NCBI GenBank assembly: GCA_022457155.1
Contig: JAJGOT010000057.1
Location: forward strand, 1,821,501 to 1,885,500
Reading direction: 5' to 3'
Length of the DNA stretch: 64,000 bases
Origin: Cladopsammia gracilis
Lineage: Eukaryota > Cnidaria > Anthozoa > Scleractinia > Dendrophylliidae
Of this stretch, positions 22,906 to 42,009 are shown piece by piece. Within the stretch, counting starts at the first letter, position 1. The number at the start of each line of letters is the position of its first letter. The notes beneath the pieces are model-generated. The model saw only the letters and a list, made by a program, of their open reading frames with translations. It made no database searches and had not been told where the DNA came from. Position numbers and translations under genes: made by a program.

Positions 22906-23289
22906 TTGAAAACATTTTCTCGGCCCTTAAATGGCCCTCAGTTTGGTCAATAAATAAGGGCGGGGCCTTGGCCCCTCCCCTGGATCTGCTACTATTAATT
23001 TAAGTTTTTCTAGGTAACAATGCACTGTTTACTTTTTTATATGTTGATATTTTAACCCTGACTTAACCTTTCATCACTATTTACCAGGAAATGACCACTA
23101 TTTTCATTTTTAATTATTTTTAGCTTATTTCCTCACGTTTTTAACCGAATTCCTGGCAGTCGGTATTCCTTACTTAAATTGAAAGTATTGAAATAACAAC
23201 AAAAGTTTTAAATATATTTTTGAACATCTATTTTGAAAATATATTTTTGAACATGGCCTCCATGAAAAGCAGTTTTTGTTTTTTATATT

Positions 23290-23398
23290 GTACCTCTTAT
23301 TTGCAGTTAGGAAGTTAGGTAGTTAGCTGACTATGATAAATTAAGCTGATGGAAATACCATGTATAAATAAAGTTATCTATCTATCTACAAACAAAAT
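23290..23398 (+). repeat. Probable non-LTR retroelement 3' tail with TATC repeats
   Basis: The segment AATACCATGTATAAATAAAG followed by TTATCTATCTATC has the form of a 3' end with a short simple-repeat tail. No reverse transcriptase frame precedes it, so this is at most a 5'-truncated copy or SINE. Confidence 0.4.
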
Positions 23399-23679
23399 AT
23401 CTTTTAAACTGAGATGTATTTCAAGATATCCATCTACTGTTGTAATTTCTGCCCTTAGTCCACATACTGCATTCTTAAATTGGACTTTAAATTTTGTACG
23501 CTTTTCCGCTGATAATTTGTGGAAAAGTTGAACCAATAATTTTCTCAAAGAAGAAGCTTCACACCTCTTGTTGCGTGACCATGAAGAAGGCCCTCCATCA
23601 GACAGAACTTCAAAATTTCAAATGCCAACTACATAGGGGTTACCCACGAAATCTGATAGAGAAGGTTGTATGGAATATG

Positions 23680-23790
23680 CAGGGTGCGGAGTGAGGAGTG
23701 CGGAGTGTGAAAAACGCGGAGTGTAGAAAACGCGGAGTATGCCGAAAAATGAGGAGTGTGGCAAATGATGAGTGGGGAAAATGTGGAATA
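23680..23790. repeat. Degenerate tandem repeat of GCGGAGTG-type units
   Basis: Units such as GTGCGGAGTGAGGA, GCGGAGTGTGAAAAAC and GCGGAGTGTAGAAAAC repeat imperfectly for about 110 bp. Confidence 0.5.
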
Positions 23791-24410
23791 CGTATTTTTG
23801 TGGAAAAACAAAATATACGGTAAAACTAAACTCATTTTTTTCTGCAAGGCAACTTTTGCAAGTTTTGAAATTCACAATCTCTATATAAATAAATAGGAAT
23901 TTCATTGGAATCCAGAGGTGGAATTTCAGTGTTGCGTGTTATCTCAAAAGAGTTGGTATTCAGGCGCGTACCTGCCTTTAAGCAAATAAGCACGGGCTTA
24001 CAGGCCGTTCAGACGGTATAATAACTTTTTTAAAAATGTTGTATTAGAACGAGTCACAAAACTCGCTGCTCGACTAAGCTGTGATCCAACTGTAGACTTA
24101 GTGTTGACTTGTTGAAAGGCGTATTTACAAGAGCATTCAGTACTCGCGATCACGACTCGCTCTGCGGCCGGAGGCCGGACGTAACGTCCCGTCGTTTGAC
24201 ATGTAAGGTCTGGTACTTTCACACGAAATAATTATTTTCTTAAGTGTAAATAAATCGGATGGTTTTGTATTTGTTTATCAAAGATTGAGTTGAGCCTTAT
24301 TTTGCTTACTTAACGCTATGATTCCATTGGAATCTACTGAAAACGGACACCTGTAGACTGATGATTATCATAATTGCCAATTCAAATATTTAGTTTTTTG
24401 TTAGCTCTAA

Positions 24411-24680
<270 letters not shown>

Positions 24681-25049
24681 TGAAACTCAGTTACCCGCCG
24701 CGTTTGTGTGGATGACTTGTGGTGTGTCAGTTTTTCTGCAAGGTTTGCCTTTCTTAGTGACGTTTTGTTTGTTGCGTCCATTCCTCGGCCCTTGAATGCC
24801 AAAAAGCAGATACTATCATCCATATATGGCGGCAAGAATCATTAAGAGTTGACGCGAATTCAAGTTCGATTATAGCGGCAGAAGATGATGAGAATGCAAA
24901 CAAATTAGCGGTCGGACGAGAGCAGTCGCAAATGTTTGAACTTTAGTGCTTATCGCTTAAGGCTGGCCTCTCATCCCTCTAGCATGTAAACTGAAATATA
25001 GCTGAAAATTGTTCGGAGTTGTAAGTGTACTTGTGTCTGCTTATTGGCA

Positions 25050-25225
25050 TGGCAGGGGGGTACCTGCCTGTAGGCCAAGTAAGCACTGGCTTACAAGTTT
25101 TTTAAAATTTATCAGCCACAAAATGACAACGCGATGTCTTTCCGTATATTATGCTACATTAACCTTTTCTTTTTTCAACTTGTGCCCCCTGGCTTACTGG
25201 TAAAAACTGGCCAGGAACGCCCCTG
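25050..25225. repeat. Dispersed repeat, family E (CAGGAACGCCCCTG)
   Basis: Contains GGGGTACCTGCCTGTAGGCC, AAGCACTGGCTTACAAG and GGCCAGGAACGCCCCTGATC. Related fragments occur at about 23963-24012 and 24500-24560. Confidence 0.5.
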
Positions 25226-25339
25226 ATCAGGACTTCTGAAATGTTTTCAAAGGAAAGACAGGATAGAAAAACGCCGGTTTAAAAACTCACCTATGTAAAC
25301 ATCCAGACTTGTCTTTCTTCACGGATCCCGGAATCGTGA

Positions 25340-25550
25340 AATATCCGGCGAGTGCATTGTCGTCATCCATCCCGTTTCTCACCCGGTAAAATCAAGAATT
25401 CCCGCGTCCCGCCAATTTAAAATGACTAACTTCCCGCTTCCCGCCTACCTCTAACCATCCTGCATCCCGCCTTCAAATTTTCTTTCATCCCGCATCCTGG
25501 CATCGAAAAAAGGCTTATCCCGCATCCCGCCAACCCTATGTTAGGCCCTC
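25340..25550. repeat. Degenerate repeat rich in TCCCGCATCCCGCC
   Basis: CCCGCGTCCCGCC, TTCCCGCTTCCCGCC and ATCCCGCATCCCGCC recur over 200 bp in a degenerate tandem pattern. There is no coding signal. Confidence 0.45.
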
Positions 25551-25620
25551 GCTAAAGGCCTATTTGTGCGTGAATGAGTGTTTTTCTGATTGTTTTTGTA
25601 AACGTTCTATATCTAGCTGA

Positions 25621-25862
25621 ATTTTTGAAAAGGTGGTCAACGAAAATTACAACAATTTCAGTAAAACTAGCCCAAAAAAGGGTTTTTATGACCCCAATCA
25701 GCCTGAAAATCACAGAGAAGAGAGGGAAGATGGGAAAGGTTGCGTGGGGCGAGAGAAGAAAAGACTTTGTAATTTTCGGGCTGATTGGGGTCATAAAAAT
25801 CCTTGTTTGGGCTATTTGTAGTGAAATTGCTGTAATTTTCGTTGACCCCCTTTTCAAAAATC
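25621..25862. mobile_element. Foldback MITE with about 90-bp arms
   Basis: The left arm (ATTTTTGAAAAGGTGGTCAA then CGAAAATTAC...TGACCCCAATCAGCCTGAAA) is the inverse of the right arm, with scattered mismatches, over about 90 bp. A 60-bp purine-rich loop separates them. The open frames in this region on both strands merely read through the arms. Confidence 0.75.
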
Positions 25863-26932
25863 CAGGTATATATACAAGTCTGAACTTTGTACTTTTTATA
25901 TTGCTCTCCTTGTTTTATTCACTGGGCAACCCAAGCTTTATAGCGGCGAAATTTTAGAAAGAAAATCGTTTCTACAGAGTAAAAGATCTCAAAGGTATAA
26001 TGCAAATGAGTCTGCTTTAACCAATGGCAGAAGACTTGCGTAATCTTTCATTTGCACTACGCTGATAGGTTTTCTTGTCACTATAAAAATGAGAGAATTG
26101 TTAAGTAAGAGTGTAGCTGACTTCATACAGAAAGCAGAAAGGATTGAACGAGTTAAGGTGGCTCCGTTGCTATTTCGGGCGCACTCGTCTATGACAAACT
26201 TTGTCTCATAACTTTTCCGGCTCTAATCTAAAACTTTGCGAAAACTTACAGCTTTTACCTAGCAATAATATGATAGAATTCGATTTTCATGGGAAAAAAT
26301 ATATTTAGTGAAAATTGGGCTTAAATGAACCCCACTTTTTGAACAAAATCGCACCCTGTGAAAAATTTTGCTGTTATATTTTTGTTAAATTTCTGGAATC
26401 AGCTTACATTGCCTTAATACATACCCTATACCAAGTTTCAGCAAAATCGTTGGAGCAGAAATGCGGAAGAATTAACGCCATCAAAATTTAGCCCTAAAAT
26501 TCTCTTAAAATTTTAAATACTTCATGCTCTTTGACTAAACAATCTACGAACGCAAATTTCTGGGAGAAGCCTTCCCAATGCTTGCTAAATCTGAATTATA
26601 AGCCGATTGCAAATCGTGCAAACAGTTAAAAAGTATTCACTAGTTCTGTAAATATTATAAAATGCTCCAAAACCTGCTCAAATCTCCAATGCTTCGTTTT
26701 CCATCATTTTTCGAAAATTATCCAGCGGTTTGGTGTCAAACTCCTTCCACATGAATTTCAAGGTACTGCAATACTTTTGCATCGATCGTTTTTTGCTTAG
26801 AAGAGCTTGCAATTGGAGAAATAGTTGTTTTTTATAAGCTGCTCCGCATCTGAGCTCAGGCGAAGCCAACAAGCAGTTTTCAGAGTGTTGTTTATGAATA
26901 CGAAATGAGCATGTGTGGGATTTATTCTAAGA
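25863..26932. other. Intergenic, no gene seen
   Basis: AT-rich sequence. A stretch from about 26155 (AAGGTGGCTCCGTTGCTATT) to 26660 looks repeat-derived, but I find no inverted termini or exon. Confidence 0.4.
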
Positions 26933-27105
26933 ATTCGCACCTTTATAAAGGGGGCGAACGAAATATGCGCGCTAGTTACCCCAGGAGGGGAGGGAGCGTG
27001 TACGCTCCATTTGAAGTTTCCATGGGGTGCGATGTTTTTAAATGCGGGGACTAAGCTGACTACGCGCGCGCATATCACGTACTCCCCCCTAACTAAGGTG
27101 CGAAT
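26933..27105. mobile_element. MITE with about 45-bp imperfect TIRs
   Basis: The left end ATTCGCACCTTTATAAAGGG and the reverse complement of the right end (ATTCGCACCTTAGTTAGGGG) match, and both continue to a shared ATATGCGCGC word. The element is 173 bp with no coding content. Confidence 0.6.
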
Positions 27106-27370
27106 GAATGATATTTCGCAATTCTTACACCAAGAGAGAGCACCATCTTTCAATATGGCCTCCCCCACGTACAAGGTGGAGGAGACCGCGCGACCACTTC
27201 CTTAGAGTCTCATAGTCTGACTTTCACCGGTGTCTTTATTGCAAACGACTACATCAGCGGCTTCTTCGGACACGCAATCCTGTATTATAAGATGGAGATG
27301 TGCTCACTGATGAAATTCTCCGTTCCTACGAGTTATGTGAAAATAAGAGTCTCTTTTTATTGAAGAACTT

Positions 27371-27502
27371 AAGGCCCTGTCCACACTTCCGCGTTATCTA
27401 AAACCTCTGCTTTCAAAAACCTCCGTTAGTTTTGATTGTTGTAGTGGGGACGCGAGGCCAAAACGCATAAACGTACGCATAGATTAGTGTGGACGGGTCT
27501 AA
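27371..27502. mobile_element. Small TIR element (GGCCCTGTCCACAC...GTGTGGACGGG)
   Basis: AGGCCCTGTCCACACTTCCG at the left and AGTGTGGACGGGTCT at the right are inverted copies. The 130-bp interior includes GGGGACGCGAGGCC. This arrangement is typical of short non-autonomous DNA elements. Confidence 0.5.
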
Positions 27503-28577
27503 GTCCGCGTTAAAAAAAGTTGACCATTATCGCATACTCAGTACGTGGTTTGAATTAACCGAGAGCACCGAAAATCACTAGCATGTATAGAGCAGTTTTT
27601 CATTAAAATATACATTCGTGGAAAGGCAGCGACAAGTATACTAATTAGGAACATTGTCCGATCCCCGCCCTCCACAATAAAAGGCAGTACAAATGCAATT
27701 TTGAGCGATACCTTGAGATTCAGCTGCAGATGAGCCCCTCCTCTTACTGTCAGACTGTAGGCATGCAGCAACATCGTCTATTTTTTCAACATTTTTGAGG
27801 TTTACATTTGAAGGATCTGAGCCTATCATAAGTATCAAAACGCAGATGCTATTGATCAGCAATACCAACGTGCCTTGTACAAAAAGTCTAGAAAGCGAAC
27901 AACGTGTAAAACTTCTATAAGTGCGGTAAATACTTCCAAAAAACGCAAAATTAAATGCATTGTCTACTGGTGATTAACGCATATAACCAAGACCAGTTGC
28001 AATTTAGTAGATGCCACCACGATAACACTAACGTGCACAACGCATCAGTACTGAATAAAATAATGAGCATACATATACCATCTGGATTATTCGAGAGATG
28101 AGCGCCCTCCCCGTTTTACTACGGCGAGAGGAATTATATTTGCTTGTACGTCCGAGAGGTTACGCGGACATAAGCGTGAGTAAGTCCATAACGCTTATTC
28201 CTATATTTTCTGTAAAAGGTACCTGCATGAGGTGCACTAGCAACAGTTCCGTTGGTGTCCGCTCAATACAAGTTTCACAGTAAATTCGGTCTCGGCCAAT
28301 TTTTCGGACGCGCTATTTTTTTAGGAAACTTCGCTATTGTTACGGTTTATCCTCCGCACGATTCGCACAATGAAAATGAAATAATATATATGAATATGAA
28401 TCCGATTAATGCATCGCCATTAACCACTGATCACTCTTTCATCTCCCGCTCCATTTTCAGCTGGGATTAATTATCCAGTTGGCGATAAAAGAACAGTATT
28501 TCTCTACTGACCTGAATTTCTTAGTAAGAAAACAACCTTGTCGATGTTTTGCGAGGTCTACCTATTTTCCAGGTACC
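27503..28577. other. Intergenic; only weak ORFs
   Basis: The minus-strand frame at 27641-27868 encodes a hydrophobic stretch followed by a Cys-containing segment (NCICTAFYCGG) but has no ATG at its start. The plus-strand frame at 28098-28283 has no recognisable domain. I call neither a gene. Confidence 0.4.
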
Positions 28578-28620
28578 ATGAAGGCCGACACCTTTAGATT
28601 ATAAAGGTGTCGGCCTTCAT
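28578..28620. repeat. Perfect 19-bp stem, 5-base loop hairpin
   Basis: ATGAAGGCCGACACCTTTA, loop GATTA, then the exact reverse complement ending in CAT. It sits about 55 bp before the start of the 8-bp satellite. It has no mismatch and no longer flanking complementarity. Confidence 0.75.
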
Positions 28621-28674
28621 TTTGCGTGGAGATGAGTATTACACTTGTTACTCGTTAAGATAAGTTTCCCAGGT

Positions 28675-31600
28675 TGTAAGCCTCAAGCCTGTAAGCTTGT
28701 AAGCCTGTAAGTTGTAAACCCGTAAGCCCGTGAGCCCGTAAGCCTGTAAGCCCGTAAGCCCGTAAGCCTGTAAGTCCGTAAGCCTGTCAGCCTGTAAGCC
28801 CGTAAGCCTCTAAGCTTGTAAGCCCGCAAGCTTGTAAGCCTGTAAGCCTGTAAGCCTGTAAGCCTGTAAGCCTGTAAGCCTGTAAGCCCGTAAGCTTGTA
28901 AGCCTGTAAGCCCGTAAGCTTGTAAGCTTGTAAGCCCGTAAGCTTGTAAGCCCGTAAGCTGGTAAGCCCGTAAGCCTGTAAGCCTGTAAGTCTGTAAGCT
29001 TGTAAGCCTGTAAGCCCGTAAGCCTGTAAGCCGGTAAGCTAGTAAGCCTGTAAGCCTGTAAGTTTGTAAGCCTGTAAGTCCGTAAGCTTGTAAGCCTGTA
29101 AGCCTGTAAGCCTGTCAGCCTGTAAGCCTGTAAGCCCCTAAGCCTGTAAGCCGGTAAGCTAGTAAGCCTGTAAGCCTGTAAGCCTGTAAGTCTGTAAGCT
29201 TGTAAGCCTGTAAGCCCGTAAGCCTGTAAGCCGGTAAGCTAGTAAGCCTGTAAGTTTGTAAGCTTGTAAGCCCGTAAGCTTGTAAGCCTGTAGGCCTGTA
29301 AGTTTGTAAGCTTGTAAGCCCGTAAGCTTGTAAGCCTGTAGGCCTGTAAGCCCGTAAGCCTGTAAGCCTGTAAGCCCGTAAGTTTGTAAGCCTGTAAGCC
29401 CGTAAGCTTGTAAGCCTGTAAGCCTGTAAGCCTGTCAGCCTGTAAGCCTGTAAGCCCGTAAGCCTGTAAGCCTGTAAGCCCGTAAGCCCGTAAGCCTGTA
29501 GGCCTGTAAGCCTGTAAGCCCGTAAGCTTGTAAGCTTGTAAGCCCGTAAGCTGGTAAGCCCGTAAGCCTGTAAGCCTGTAAGTCTGTAAGCTTGTAAGCC
29601 TGTAAGCCCGTACGCCTGTAAGCCGGTAAGCTAGTAAGCCTGTAAGCCTGTAAGTCTGTAAGCTTGTAAGCCTGTAAGCCCGTAAGCCTGTAAGCCGGTA
29701 AGCTAGTAAGCCTGTAAGTTTGTAAGCTTGTAAGCCCGTAAGCTTGTAAGCCTGTAGGCCTGTAAGTTTGTAAGCTTGTAAGCCCGTAAGCTTGTAAGCC
29801 TGTAGGCCTGTAAGCCCGTAAGCCTGTAAGCCTGTAAGCCCGTAAGCTTGTAAGCCTGAAAGCCCGTAAGCTTGTAAGCCTGTCAGCCTGTAAGCCTGTC
29901 AGCCTGTAAGCCTGTAAGCCCCTAAGCCTGTAAGCCGGTAAGCTAGTAAGCCTGTAAGCCTGTAAGCCTGTAAGTCTGTAAGCTTGTAAGCCTGTAAGCC
30001 CGTAAGCCTGTAAGCCGGTAAGCTAGTAAGCCTGTAAGTTTGTAAGCTTGTAAGCCCGTAAGCTTGTAAGCCTGTAGAACTGTAAGTTTGTAAGCTTGTA
30101 CGCCCGTAACGCGGCTTGTAAGCCTGTAAGCCCGTAAGCCTGTAAGCCGGTAAGCTAGTAAGCCTGTAAGTTTGTAAGCCTGTAAGCCCGTAAGCTTGTA
30201 AGCCTGTAAGCCTGTCAGCCTGTAAGCCTGTAAGCCTGTAAGCCTGTAAGCCTGTAAGCCCGTAAGCTTGTAAGCCTGTAAGCCCGTAAGCCCGTAAGCT
30301 TGTAAGTCCGTAAGCCTGTAAGTCTGTAAGCTTGTAAGCCTTGTAAGCCTGTAAGCCCGTAAGCTTGTAAGCCTGTAAGCCAGTAAGCCTGTAAGCCTGT
30401 AAGCCCGTCAGCTTGTAAGCCTGTAAGCCTGTAAGCCCGTAAGCCCGTAAGCCCGTAAGCTTGTAAGCTTGTAAGCTTGTAAGCTTGTAAGCTTGTAAGC
30501 TTGTAAGCTTGTAAGCCTGTAAGCCTGTAAGCCCGTAAGCTTGTAAGCTTGTAAGCCCGTAAGCTGGTAAGCCCGTTAGCCTGTAAGCCCGTAAGCCCGT
30601 AAGCCTGTAAGTCCGTAAGCCTGTCAGCCTGTAAGCCCGTAAGCCTGTAAGCCTGTAAGCCCGTAAGCCTGTAAGCCGGTAAGCTAGTAAGCCTGTAAGC
30701 CTGTAAGTTTGTAAGCCTGTAAGCCCGTAAGCCTGTAAGCCTGTAAGCCCGTAAGCCTGTAAGCCGGTAAGCTAGTAAGCCTGTAAGCCCGTAAGCTTGT
30801 AAGCCCGTAAGCTGGTAAGCCCGTAAGCCTGTAAGCCTGTAAGTCTGTAAGCTTGTAAGCCTGTAAGCCCGTAAGCCTGTAAGCCGGTAAGCTAGTAAGC
30901 CTGTAAGCCTGTAAGTTTGTAAGCCTGTAAGTCCGTAAGCTTGTAAGCCTGTAAGCCTGTAAGCCTGTCAGCCTGTAAGCCTGTAAGCCCCTAAGCCTGT
31001 AAGCCGGTAAGCTAGTAAGCCTGTAAGCCTGTAAGCCTGTAAGTCTGTAAGCTTGTAAGCCTGTAAGCCCGTAAGCCTGTAAGCCGGTAAGCTAGTAAGC
31101 CTGTAAGTTTGTAAGCTTGTAAGCCCGTAAGCTTGTAAGCCTGTAGGCCTGTAAGTTTGTAAGCTTGTAAGCCCGTAAGCTTGTAAGCCTGTAGGCCTGT
31201 AAGCCCGTAAGCCTGTAAGCCTGTAAGCCCGTAAGTTTGTAAGCCTGTAAGCCCGTAAGCTTGTAAGCCTGTAAGCCTGTAAGCCTGTCAGCCTGTAAGC
31301 CTGTAAGCCCGTAAGCCTGTAAGCCTGTAAGCCCGTAAGCCCGTAAGCCTGTAGGCCTGTAAGCCTGTAAGCCCGTAAGCTTGTAAGCTTGTAAGCCCGT
31401 AAGCTGGTAAGCCCGTAAGCCTGTAAGCCTGTAAGTCTGTAAGCTTGTAAGCCTGTAAGCCCGTACGCCTGTAAGCCGGTAAGCTAGTAAGCCTGTAAGC
31501 CTGTAAGTCTGTAAGCTTGTAAGCCTGTAAGCCCGTAAGCCTGTAAGCCGGTAAGCTAGTAAGCCTGTAAGTTTGTAAGCTTGTAAGCCCGTAAGCTTGT

Positions 31601-33558
31601 AAGCCTGTAGGCCTGTAAGTTTGTAAGCTTGTAAGCCCGTAAGCTTGTAAGCCTGTAGGCCTGTAAGCCCGTAAGCCTGTAAGCCTGTAAGCCCGTAAGC
31701 TTGTAAGCCTGAAAGCCCGTAAGCTTGTAAGCCTGTCAGCCTGTAAGCCTGTCAGCCTGTAAGCCTGTAAGCCCCTAAGCCTGTAAGCCGGTAAGCTAGT
31801 AAGCCTGTAAGCCTGTAAGCCTGTAAGTCTGTAAGCTTGTAAGCCTGTAAGCCCGTAAGCCTGTAAGCCGGTAAGCTAGTAAGCCTGTAAGTTTGTAAGC
31901 TTGTAAGCCCGTAAGCTTGTAAGCCTGTAGAACTGTAAGTTTGTAAGCTTGTACGCCCGTAACGCGGCTTGTAAGCCTGTAAGCCCGTAAGCCTGTAAGC
32001 CGGTAAGCTAGTAAGCCTGTAAGTTTGTAAGCCTGTAAGCCCGTAAGCTTGTAAGCCTGTAAGCCTGTCAGCCTGTAAGCCTGTAAGCCTGTAAGCCTGT
32101 AAGCCTGTAAGCCCGTAAGCTTGTAAGCCTGTAAGCCCGTAAGCCCGTAAGCTTGTAAGTCCGTAAGCCTGTAAGTCTGTAAGCTTGTAAGCCTTGTAAG
32201 CCTGTAAGCCCGTAAGCTTGTAAGCCTGTAAGCCAGTAAGCCTGTAAGCCTGTAAGCCCGTCAGCTTGTAAGCCTGTAAGCCTGTAAGCCCGTAAGCCCG
32301 TAAGCCCGTAAGCTTGTAAGCTTGTAAGCTTGTAAGCTTGTAAGCTTGTAAGCTTGTAAGCTTGTAAGCCTGTAAGCCTGTAAGCCCGTAAGCTTGTAAG
32401 CTTGTAAGCCCGTAAGCTGGTAAGCCCGTTAGCCTGTAAGCCCGTAAGCCCGTAAGCCTGTAAGTCCGTAAGCCTGTCAGCCTGTAAGCCCGTAAGCCTG
32501 TAAGCCTGTAAGCCCGTAAGCCTGTAAGCCGGTAAGCTAGTAAGCCTGTAAGCCTGTAAGTTTGTAAGCCTGTAAGCCCGTAAGCTTGTAAGCCTGTAAG
32601 CCTGAAAGCCCGTAAGCTTGTAAGCCTGTCAGCCTGTAAGCCCGTAAGCTTGTAAGCTTGTAAGCCCGTAAGCTTGTAAGCCTGTAAGCCTGTAAGCCTG
32701 TCAGCCTGTAAGCCTGTAAGCCCCTAAGCCTGTAAGCCGGTAAGCTAGTAAGCCTGTAAGCCTGTAAACCTGTAAGCCTGTAAGCCTGTAAGCCCGTAAG
32801 CTTGTAAGCCTGTAAGCCCGTAAGCCCGTAAGCTTGTAAGCCCGTAAGCCTGTAAGTCTGTAAGCTTGTAAGCCTTGTAAGCCTGTAAGCCCGTAAGCTT
32901 GTAAGCCTGTAAGCCCGTAAGCCTGTAAGCCTGTAAGCCCGTCAGCTTGTAAGCCTGTAAGCCTGTAAGCCCGTAAGCCCGTAAGCTTGTAAGCTTGTAA
33001 GCTTGTAAGCTTGTAAGCTTGTAAGCTTGTAAGCTTGTAAGCTTGTAAGCCTGTAAGCCTGTAAGCCCGTAAGCTTGTAAGCTTGTAAGCCCGTAAGCTG
33101 GTAAGCCCGTTAGCCTGTAAGCCCGTAAGCCCGTAAGCCTGTAAGTCCGTAAGCCTGTCAGCCTGTAAGCCCGTAAGCCTGCAAGCCTGTAAGCCCGTAA
33201 GCCTGTAAGCCGGTAAGCTAGTAAGCCTGTAAGCCTGTAAGTTTGTAAGCCTGTAAGCCCGTAAGCTTGTAAGCCTGTAAGCCTGAAAGCCCGTAAGCTT
33301 GTAAGCCTGTCAGCCTGTAAGCCCGTAAGCTTGTAAGCTTGTAAGCCCGTAAGCCTGTAAGTCTGTAAGCCTGTAAGCCCGTAAGCCCGTAAGCCTGTAA
33401 GCCTGTAAGCCCGTAAGCCCGTAAGCCTGTAAGCCGGTAAGCTAGTAAGCCTGTAAGCCCGTAAGCTTGTAAGCCTGTAAGCTTGTAAGCCTGTAAGCTT
33501 GTAAGCCTGTAAGCTTGTAAGCCTGTAATTACAATCTTGTGAGCTTGTAAGCCTGTAA
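28675..33558. repeat. 4.9-kb satellite of an 8-bp unit (GTAAGCCT and variants)
   Basis: About 610 tandem units of GTAAGC followed by two variable bases (CT, CC, TT, CG, TA). Rare indels and substitutions act as landmarks. A block containing the unusual words GTAGAACTG and CGCCCGTAACGCGG occurs near 30074 and again near 31927, an offset of 1853 bp. Other landmarks (GTAAGCCTTGTAAG near 30334 and 32187) have the same offset, so a segment of about 1.85 kb was duplicated head to tail. Further partial duplications of the GTAAGCTT-rich block occur near 33000. On the minus strand the unit reads as LTGLQAYR-like repeats because three 8-mers equal eight codons. I regard that as a by-product, not a gene. 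Confidence 0.95.
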
Positions 33559-40482
<6,924 letters not shown>

Positions 40483-40734
40483 TCATAAACATACTTACTT
40501 CAGTGACACGTTTTTCTTTCACCTGAGCATAAACATACTTGCTTCAGTGACACGTTTTTCTTTCACCAACGTTTGACGCTTCCTTTTTCACGCCTTTTTG
40601 CGGTGGCTAACTGTCCTTGCTCTCAGTAACTACATGTGTAACTTATTGGCGTGTTGCAATACTTTCATCAAGTTTCTTTTCTCTTTCCAGACTAAAACTG
40701 GTTCGCTACTTGCCAAGCAAGGGGAAAACCAACA
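40483..40734. other. DECR1 3' flank
   Basis: Two tandem copies of about 44 bp (GCATAAACATACTTGCTTCA, with GTGACACGTTTTTCTTTCACC) start within the last coding line and continue after the stop. No further exon is seen. Confidence 0.5.
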
Positions 40735-40974
40735 GGGCCGGGGTGTTCAAAGCGCGGTTAAGCTAACCCAGGGTTTGCATCAATTTTGATTCCAGTTAAA
40801 TAATAAATCAATGGAGATTTTTCCAAAGTATTTTTGCCCTTTAGTTTCGTCTCTGACTTGTCTTTCCATGTAACTTATAATTAGCTTTTGAAAACAGTTC
40901 TAACAAGAGAAATTCAATCCTCGATTAAGTTTTAATCATGGGTTAGCGTTAACCGGCTTTCGAACACCCGGCCC
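40735..40974. mobile_element. MITE with GGGCCGGGGTGTTC ends
   Basis: The left end GGGCCGGGGTGTTCAAAGCG with CGGTTAAGCTAACCC is matched by the inverse of GGGTTAGCGTTAACCGGC and TTTCGAACACCCGGCCC at the right. It is 240 bp with no coding content. Its terminus resembles, but is not the same as, that of the palindrome at 43518-43666. Confidence 0.65.
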
Positions 40975-42009
40975 AGAATGTTAACCCTTTCATTCCCAAA
41001 GTTAATTATAGTGTTGTTCTAACTTTTGAGTCTGTGGACCAAGTCCTATAGTGTGACCATGTAAATGAAACCTCTTCAGCAGTACTTTTGCGTCTGTGGA
41101 CGAAATCCCATGGTGTGACCATTCAAATGAAACCTCTTCGACGGTACTTTCACATGGCACCATTTGTTTTTCAATATTTTACAAAATGAAATGTGGGATT
41201 TTTCTTGAAGTTTGCGTTTTGGGAGTTAAAGGTTAAAATTAATCAGAATTGTCAAACCTACAGTGACATCTCAGTGCGTTCGTTTATTTTAGAATAAAAA
41301 AAAATCGCTGATATCGGGATTTTGAAGTCATTGGAAACCGAAATATATCTCAAGTATTGTATTATAAATTCGCTTTTATATTACATTTCAAAAATATAAT
41401 GTAACTGAATAAATACCGACGGTTCTTTTCAGAAACGGTGGTGTTGGTTTTCTCTTCTTCACGAACTACCTCGCAGAAATTGCGCTTCCCTTTAAAATTT
41501 GGCTGTATCCTCTCACAATAACGTCAGCTACCCAGAATAGATACGATTAACAGTGTCCTGATAGCGCAAACGTTTTTCGTTTTATTTAGTGGGATTTTAT
41601 TTAATATTAAATGAAAATATGGGCAAGGATGTATAAAAAAATTAGTTGACGTTACTATCTTTTAATTTTTCTCAAAATGATGAGCTTTTTTCCGTTGAAA
41701 ACTGGCCAAAACTCTTTGCACCTGATCAAAATGATGTTGCCAAATGGCGCCGACAAGTCTGCAGTTCACAGTTTTTAAACGCTTAGAACTTTTTTTGGTA
41801 AATTTTCAAAACGTTTGGTAAATTGGCAGTGAATTGGCAACATATTAAACTTTAAACAGTGAAAATGACAACCTTACATTTTAAGTACTTTGCTTAACTT
41901 TCGCAAATTTCTCTCGTTTGGCCGCGGTTAACTCCCCGAGGGAACTTCACAAGCACAGTCTAAAATTGACGGCGCCGATGGCTCACATTAATTTTTAGCT
42001 CCAAGAGGC
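40975..42009. other. Intergenic, no gene seen
   Basis: Includes two copies of TCTGTGGAC(C/G)AA with TGTGACCAT near 41030-41125 (unit about 62 bp). No exon is recognised. Confidence 0.45.

Noticed and set aside
25552..25957. Three overlapping ORFs of 60 to 127 codons
   Set aside because: They read through the two inverted arms of a MITE on both strands. The similarity between them comes from the palindrome.
27641..27868. Possible small secreted Cys-containing protein
   Set aside because: There is no ATG at its start, the hydrophobic stretch is not clearly a signal peptide, and a donor-like AAGGTATCG interrupts the frame. There is not enough to support a gene.
28675..33558. CRISPR-like repeat array
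   Set aside because: The 8-bp units are contiguous with no spacers, and the host is an animal.
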